Origin: Archivesica marissinica
Taxonomy: Eukaryota > Mollusca > Bivalvia > Venerida > Vesicomyidae
NCBI GenBank assembly: GCA_014843695.1
Contig: CM026391.1
Location: 17,080,383-17,144,382 of the forward strand
Length of the DNA stretch: 64,000 bases
Reading direction: 5' to 3'
Part shown: in pieces, positions 58,052 to 64,000 of the stretch
Layout: each line of letters opens with the position of its first letter
How positions within the stretch are numbered: position 1 is the stretch's first letter
Position numbers and translations under genes: made by a program
Notes under the pieces: model-generated
Database searches by the model: none
Seen by the model: the letters and a program-made list of their open reading frames with translations, nothing else
Told to the model about the DNA's origin: nothing

Positions 58052-60549
58052 TCACACAAATGAAGCAACATAGATGAAATTGTCATCGTCACACCCAACA
58101 ATCAACAGTCGTCTTACATGATCAACACACACAGACCTCGGCTTGCCGGATACCGACAATATAACCCGGTTTTGCTTGAAGTTTTCACTTGAAACTTGGT
58201 GAATGTTTCTTGAGAGGAATCCACAAACATATATGTTCTTGTCCATGTCCATTGCAATATCTGTGATACCATCAATAGCCCTGTCTCTGTAGCTTTTATA
58301 GAACCATTTCGCCTTGTAGCTATTACCAAGACACACCATTTGATTAGTTTCAGAGATCAGGTATTCCAGAGGGTATGATGGTACAACTCGAATTCGGTTT
58401 GTGTTCGCTAATACTAGTTTACGGGATGATTTCGTTTTATATTCACTTGTTTGCGAAATGATCGACCCGTTTTTCACATTGCGTATTTGTACTTCAATTA
58501 TATCTCTGTCACTCTTTATTTCTGTATTCCTTTTCTCGTCTGAAAATAATATGACAACATTCTCCTTGCATTTGTCAATACTGATAGGATATAGTTTCGT
58601 GGGGAACACTCCGTCTTCAACGATCGACTTCTCATGTACTATATACTTAGTCACATTCTTCCTATCGTTACACACAATAATCAAATGTGTGTCCGAAGTC
58701 TGGTACATATCTATAGGCGCATCATTCAGTTCATGTACAAATGCTACTGAAAAGTCAGGATTGAGAACTTTGATATTTTTGTTCTCGACGTCAGCTACAA
58801 CAAGCCGTCCATCTGACAAAACAAGCATTCCACTTATAGAACAGTTGTACCTATCACCATTACTATGTATGTCATACAATGTTCTAGTTCTACGAAGTAA
58901 AGGAAAATGATTATGCTGATCTACTTGTTTGCTCACTGCGCTCCTGGCGTTGTTTTCTGTCTTCAATGTCTGATTATTTATGTCTGGTTGAATCGACTCG
59001 TCCACTGCATCGCTTGAACTTTCCATGTTTACTTGCTTGTCTTGTTTATTACTGTGTATGTCTTCTTTCATCTCACCCTGGACTATGAAAACATTCCCCA
59101 CAAATGTCATGTCTATGGAATGTGTATTCTTCTCGAATTTTAGATGGACTGTTTCCTTTATATCTTGAACCTTCAATTCGTGCTTCAAATGATCCGCTTT
59201 CTTCTTTATTAACTCGCATATCACATTCAACTGAACAACACTACCATACTGAATTGCAGCATTAAGTAGCTCTATATACATTATTTCCGATGTTTCTATT
59301 TCCCTGCATTCCTTCACACTTTTTACTAACTCAACTAATTCCTTAGTTAGAAGGGCTTCTGTTTCAATATCAGATTTCTTACTAAGATTCAACAGATGTT
59401 TCTGGATGCAGTCAATGTATTCCATTCGTTCCTTTGTGATATTAGCCTGTTCTAGAAGCATACTACTGATATTTTCTTGTTTCGAAATCCTGACGGAAAT
59501 TGTCTTGTCATGGAGGGTTTTCATCTGATCGTGCAGAGTAGGTTCCACGTGGTCGTTGTTAGGAAACGCTGGCTCATTGGAAACTTCTGTAACCTCAGTA
59601 CAATTTATATGATTCACCGCCAAACATCTTATACAGATGAATAGGTCGTGTTCCTCGCATTTATAAGAAACTTCCATTTCGGGATGGTCTGTGCAGCACA
59701 TCATACCCTTCATTATTTTGAAAATGCTTGCATCTTTCGGCAGCTCATTATTGTGTAAGACTTTGTGGCTTCTTGTAACCTTACTCCTCCTATGGTCACG
59801 TGCACACCCACTGCATAGATACTCGATACATATTACACAAAATGCAACCGCATCCTCTTCAATTTCATCAAATAGACAAGGTTCGCAGTGCTTGGTTTTA
59901 CTTATGTCTTCATCATGTTCTTCATTATTATCACCTCCTTTGTTTCCACCAATCGCACCCACTTCCAGGCGGTCATAATCAGCTTCTCCGACTTTCGTCA
60001 CGTTTTCGTCTGAATGTGATTGTTGGTGGTCTATTGTGGGACTTTCAGCTTCTGTGACTTTCGCCTTGCTTTCGTCTGAATGTGGTTGTCTGTGGCTTTC
60101 TGATTGACCTTCTGTTGTCATGATGGTGACTTCTCCAACATCTACATGTTCATCACATGTTTTAGTTAATTCCATATTATCAGTATTAGAATTACATGCT
60201 AGATTTGGATTAAATCACTGTCTGTGATCATTTCTTTTGTGTTTCCAAGCGTTAAGTCCGTTTTAGTTAATTCCATATTATCATTATTAGAATTACATGC
60301 TAGAGTTTGGATTAAATCACTGTCTGTGATCATGTCTTTTGTGTTTCCAAGCGTTAAGTCCGTTTTAGTTAATTCCATATTATCATTATTAGAATTACAT
60401 GCTAGAGTTTGGATTAAATCACTGTCTGTGATCATTTCTTCTGTGTTTCCAAGCGTTAAGTCCATGTTCTCATTTTCTTCCAATGTAGTATTGTCTTTCA
60501 GCTCAAACACTTCATTTATTAACGATTCCGATGACGTGTCGCTATCCAT
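58052..60549 (-). pseudogene. Gene E: B-like TRIM-like gene with a one-base frameshift
   Basis: The minus-strand gene begins MDSDTSSESL at 60549, and its B-boxes, coiled-coil and propeller are closely like gene B. Near the N-terminus a 102-bp (34-residue) unit containing DLTLGNT, MITDSDLIQTLAC and NMELTK occurs three times, against once in B. In the last unit one base is missing (AAATCTAG for AAACTCTAG on the coding strand, about 60203), producing TAG at 60201-60199. An open frame of 707 residues resumes at ATG 60175 with all zinc ligands. It is either a recent pseudogene, a gene using the inner start, or an intact gene with a consensus error. Confidence 0.85.
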
Positions 60550-61036
60550 ATTGAATTAGTTTGAATAGTACACTGTTACCTGATTTTACTTATATTACTT
60601 GTCATATATCCGAGTGATCCTCGTTTAATCATTATAACTTAAATAATATCTAACGTTCGACTTTGTAGTACATGTAGCTATTTCATAAATGATCGCATAT
60701 TCGATATCATTGTATGGGCTGAAAATTAGATATCTGACCCAGATAGAAAATGAAGTTATTACAATAGGTGGGCTCGATTAGTTAGTTATGTATATATCCC
60801 GGTCGGCGGAGCACCACATTCCCGTAGACATGATCGATGTACTTGTCTGAATATTCTACGCAAATTTATTCGGGATATATTCAACACCAATATGTCACAA
60901 ATCAGGTGCACTCGACGTGACCATTTGACTTTTTTTCAAAAGAAACCTGTATTTAGTTATATTTTCCAAGCCTGGCGTCCTGCACTGCGCTATGACACAC
61001 AAGGACCATTCCAAACCGAGATGCATATACGGTACA
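60550..61036 (-). other. Upstream region of gene E
   Basis: Reverse match to the B upstream (about 22535-23025), including the CTATCTGGGTCAG block at 60734-60746, 185 bases before the start. The match ends near 61036, at CGAGATGCATATA, which marks the outer edge of the inverted duplication. Confidence 0.6.
60734..60746 (-). promoter_or_regulatory. Conserved upstream block before gene E
   Basis: CTGACCCAGATAG is the reverse complement of the block found before genes A1, A2, B and C. Its spacing to the start codon equals that of gene B. Confidence 0.35.
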
Positions 61037-61360
61037 ACAGTTACCCATGGCGTATTTACCAATTATACAATAAAATGTAAGTCCATGGATAAGTTCTATG
61101 AAGGTCCTTTATTTTCACATCCAGTTAGACACGCAGTCTTTATAAATAGCATTATAAGTGGATGACAACTAACCGTGGATATAACGAGCCCTGAAAATAC
61201 ACAACGTGAAGCACACTAAATACATGACATTGTAAATGATACAATTTATGTAACGTACATATAATTATAAATTCATGACTTCTACGTTACCTGGCTGTTA
61301 AAATATCCCTAATAAATGACGTATCAGGTCTATCATGTTTGTCAAGTGACAAGACCCACT
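61037..61360. other. Unique spacer, no gene seen
   Basis: AT-rich, with no open frame, repeat or terminal motif noticed. It lies between the inverted duplication and the 190-bp satellite. Confidence 0.6.
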
Positions 61361-62480
61361 TGTAGAAACTTATTGGTGTATGGGTTATGTGTGGATTGGT
61401 TGTAGGGCCCTTATTTTGGGTATCCATCCCCAAGGTAGAAACTTATTGTTGTATGTATTATGTGTGTATTGCTTGTGGGTCCCTGACTATGGGTAGTCAC
61501 TGGTGTCACATTCCTTATTTAAGGCCCAGTGGGCTGGTGAATAAATGTCGGATGATTGTTTCATATATATTTTTACTGCAAATAGTGGTCTTAGAGAAGC
61601 CCATATTTTGGGTATCCATCCCCAAGGTAGAAACTTATTGTTGTATGTATTATGTGTGTATTGCTTGTGGGTCCCTGACTATGGGTAGTCACTGGTGTCA
61701 CATTCCTTATTTAAGGCCCAGTGGGCTGGTGAATAAATGTCGGATGATTGTTTCATATATATTTTTACTGCAAATAGTGGTCTTAGAGAAGCCCATATTT
61801 TGGGTATCCATCCCCAAGGTAGAAACTTATTGGTATATGGGTTATGTTTGTATTGGCTGTAGGTCCCTGCCTATGGGTAGTCACTGGTGTCACATTCCCT
61901 ATTTAGGGTCCCAGGGGCCGTTCATCAAGTTCAAATTTCGACTTTTATTTCTGAAATTACATAGTAATATGGAAGAGCCCTTATTTTGGGTATCCATCCC
62001 CAAGATAGAAACTTATTGTTGTATGCATTATGTGTGTATTGCTTGTGGGTCCCTGACTATGGGTAGTCACTGGTGTCACATTCCTTATTTACAGCCCAGT
62101 GGGCTGGTGAATAAATGTCGGCTATTTGTTTCATATATATGTTAATGCAAATAGTGGCATTAGAGAAGCCCATAATTTGGGTATCCATCCCCAAGGTATA
62201 AACCTATCGGTGTATATAGTTTGTGTGTATTGCTTGGGGGTCCACGCCTATGCATATTCAGTGGCGTCACATTCCTTATTTAAGGCCCCAGATGTCATTC
62301 ATCAATATCGAATTTCGGGTCTATTTCTGAATTAAGATAGTGATATTAAAGAGCCCTTAAATTGGGTATCCAATCCCAATGTAGAAAGTTGGGTTATGTG
62401 TATTATGTGCATAATGGATATGGGCTCACAGCTATTCATAATCAGTGGTGTCACATTCCTTATTTATGGCTCAAAATGCC
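61361..62480 (+). repeat. Satellite of about 190 bp, six decaying units
   Basis: The phrase TTTTGGGTATCCATCCCCAA recurs from about 61413, 61605, 61797, 61983 and 62175, and in weaker form near 62360. Spacing alternates between 192, 186 and 185 bases. Units share GTCACTGGTGTCACATTCC and TTATTTAAGGCCCAGTGGG. The first copies are nearly identical and later ones diverge. The 252-residue open frame at 61387-62145 reflects a 192-base (64-codon) period, not a gene. The class is unknown; tandem cores of this size occur in some bivalve Helitron-like elements. Confidence 0.9.
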
Positions 62481-64000
62481 GTTAACCTTTACTGTGATGT
62501 TCTCAATTTATTTCTCTTATTGCTTGCTAGAGGGTACGCATTCACAAACGGATAACAGTATTTTACTCTATTGCGTTTCCTTATTGATTGGGCAAAAGTG
62601 GTTATCAGACATCTTTATTTGATCATTCTGGGCTTCTTTTTAGTTTTGTGCGTTTATCAAGGTGAGCTTTTGTTTGAGTTGTGGTGCAATGTTTTAGCTA
62701 GCATATTGTATTAGTTGAAAGCGTACTGATAATGTTTTCCTTTATAAATGGAGTACACTTTACATATTTACATGGCGTCAGTAAATCATCTAAATGGCAG
62801 CATATTGACTTTACTTAGCAACCACCACGCATCTTTACTGCGCATTATTGCGCAATCGGTGTTCCGATAAAAAACTGACCCCAAAATATGTCCTGTGTAT
62901 TACGGTCTTGTATGAACAGAGCAAAGGCTTTCCGATTGAAATATTTGCATAAGTAGGAGGAGATATGACCAAATATGGCGTATATGCCCATTTGGCTGTT
63001 ATGCAGTATATATTTACAGTTCAAAACCGAAAGTGAAAATTTCAAATATCATAAATTTGTCCAAAACGGCCATATACGCTAATGAAATTGGTATTTTATG
63101 ATAGATATATCAGTAATCTTTTCATTCTGGGCACTTCCAAGAATGTAATTTGACGTATATCCTGTGTATTTGGCTCGCATCCGAGTGACATGACAAGTCT
63201 CACCGGACAAGGGAAGTAATCAAACTTAACTATTACCAATATTCCACTTCCGCCGTCGTAATCGTAATTCATGCAGAGTAAAAAAAACATTAAAATATTG
63301 CAGTGTGTCGTTCTCTCAAGCTCGATTGAGGTATAAATAGATACGGTATTGTGGTTTGGAATAAATGCAAATATGCATTTGCGTTCACTGAAGATTAATT
63401 AGCTTGTATTTGCAATTTTCTAAAATCAAAATGGCTGTTCGTACACAGTTCATTCGTACTCGGTTACCGTACACCGTTCATTCGTACTCGGTTACGAGTC
63501 GGTATATTAAAACTATATTAATTTATAAGTGTGTTGTAAGTACTGTGTGCATAAAATTGTTACAGAACAGGTGAGAAATGTTTATAGAAGAACATAACAC
63601 TGACTACTATGTAGAATACCGTTTCATGATCAAGTAATAAGCTGGGGTCAACTTTTTTAAGAAATTGAAAATCAAGCCTTTTCTGACTGCAATTTTTCAT
63701 CATTTACAAGTCCATTAATTTCAAAATTTGTGGTGTAACAAAGTTAAACTATACATTTTTGCAAATGGTTTGATGAGATCTACCAGAAAATGTATAGTTT
63801 TACATGTATTATAGCTGTTAATAAAATCATTGAATGTTGCTACGAGTCAGTTTACTGTTACAGAAATATTTAAGTCACCTTTCATTCTATTGCACAATCT
63901 AATATCTTATCTGCAGAGTCTAACCAGCATGTCACAGTGAGAAAAACGGATGGGAGTGAGTGGGTGGACACAGCCTGAACCATCAATTGGTAGGTTAATT
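62481..64000. other. Unique AT-rich sequence, no gene seen
   Basis: No frame with recognisable family motifs on either strand. A short direct duplication of about 29 bases (CGTTCATTCGTACTCGGTTAC) lies at 63448-63498. Confidence 0.6.

Noticed and set aside
61387..62145. 252-residue open frame
   Set aside because: It repeats with the 192-base satellite period and shares no known domain. The frame is lost where the units are 186 bases.

Overview
This window looks like repeat-rich, AT-rich animal DNA. The coding regions are single uninterrupted exons for tandem B-box zinc finger proteins with a C-terminal beta-propeller (TRIM-like, without a RING). They sit among large minisatellite arrays, tRNA-derived SINEs, hAT and pogo-like MITEs and a foldback element. 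Expanded single-exon B-box/NHL-like families of this kind are typical of bivalve molluscs and other lophotrochozoans. That assignment is an inference from gene style; nothing here names the species.

Layout. 1-6752 is a 23-bp minisatellite running into a gap of exactly 1000 N (6753-7752). 7753-22.7 kb holds, in order, a broken OTU-protease-like module, a hAT MITE, two SINEs, a 23-bp array in the opposite orientation, gene A1 and a 39-bp minisatellite. Gene B (23026-25320) follows, then a 24-bp minisatellite, another SINE, a foldback element, a young SINE and a decayed hAT transposase (30.5-32.35 kb). From 32352 the whole block repeats almost identically as copy 2: OTU module, MITE, SINEs, 23-bp array, gene A2 (same protein as A1) and a longer 39-bp array. 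It then leads into gene C, whose 5' part is B-like and whose 3' part is A-like, followed by a truncated B-like pseudogene D.

From about 53.2 to 61.04 kb the content is inverted. It holds the OTU module on the plus strand, then the foldback element, a SINE, a private 19-bp array, a shorter 24-bp array and gene E (minus strand, B-like, with a one-base frameshift). 61.36-62.5 kb is a decaying satellite of about 190 bp. The last 1.5 kb shows no gene.

The window is best read as a gene-family cluster growing by tandem duplication, inversion, gene conversion and mobile-element insertion. It has four intact single-exon genes (A1, B, A2, C), one frameshifted gene (E) and one pseudogene (D). The very low divergence between the two tandem copies (by eye about 0.1-0.5% outside arrays) could mean a recent duplication. 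It could also mean two haplotypes placed in series by the assembler, and the sequence alone cannot decide. The most informative signals are the B/A chimera C, a SINE presence/absence pair with a clean target-site duplication, and foldback-element termini abutting the 23-bp arrays. Also notable is an OTU module lying just upstream of, and on the same strand as, a hAT transposase.
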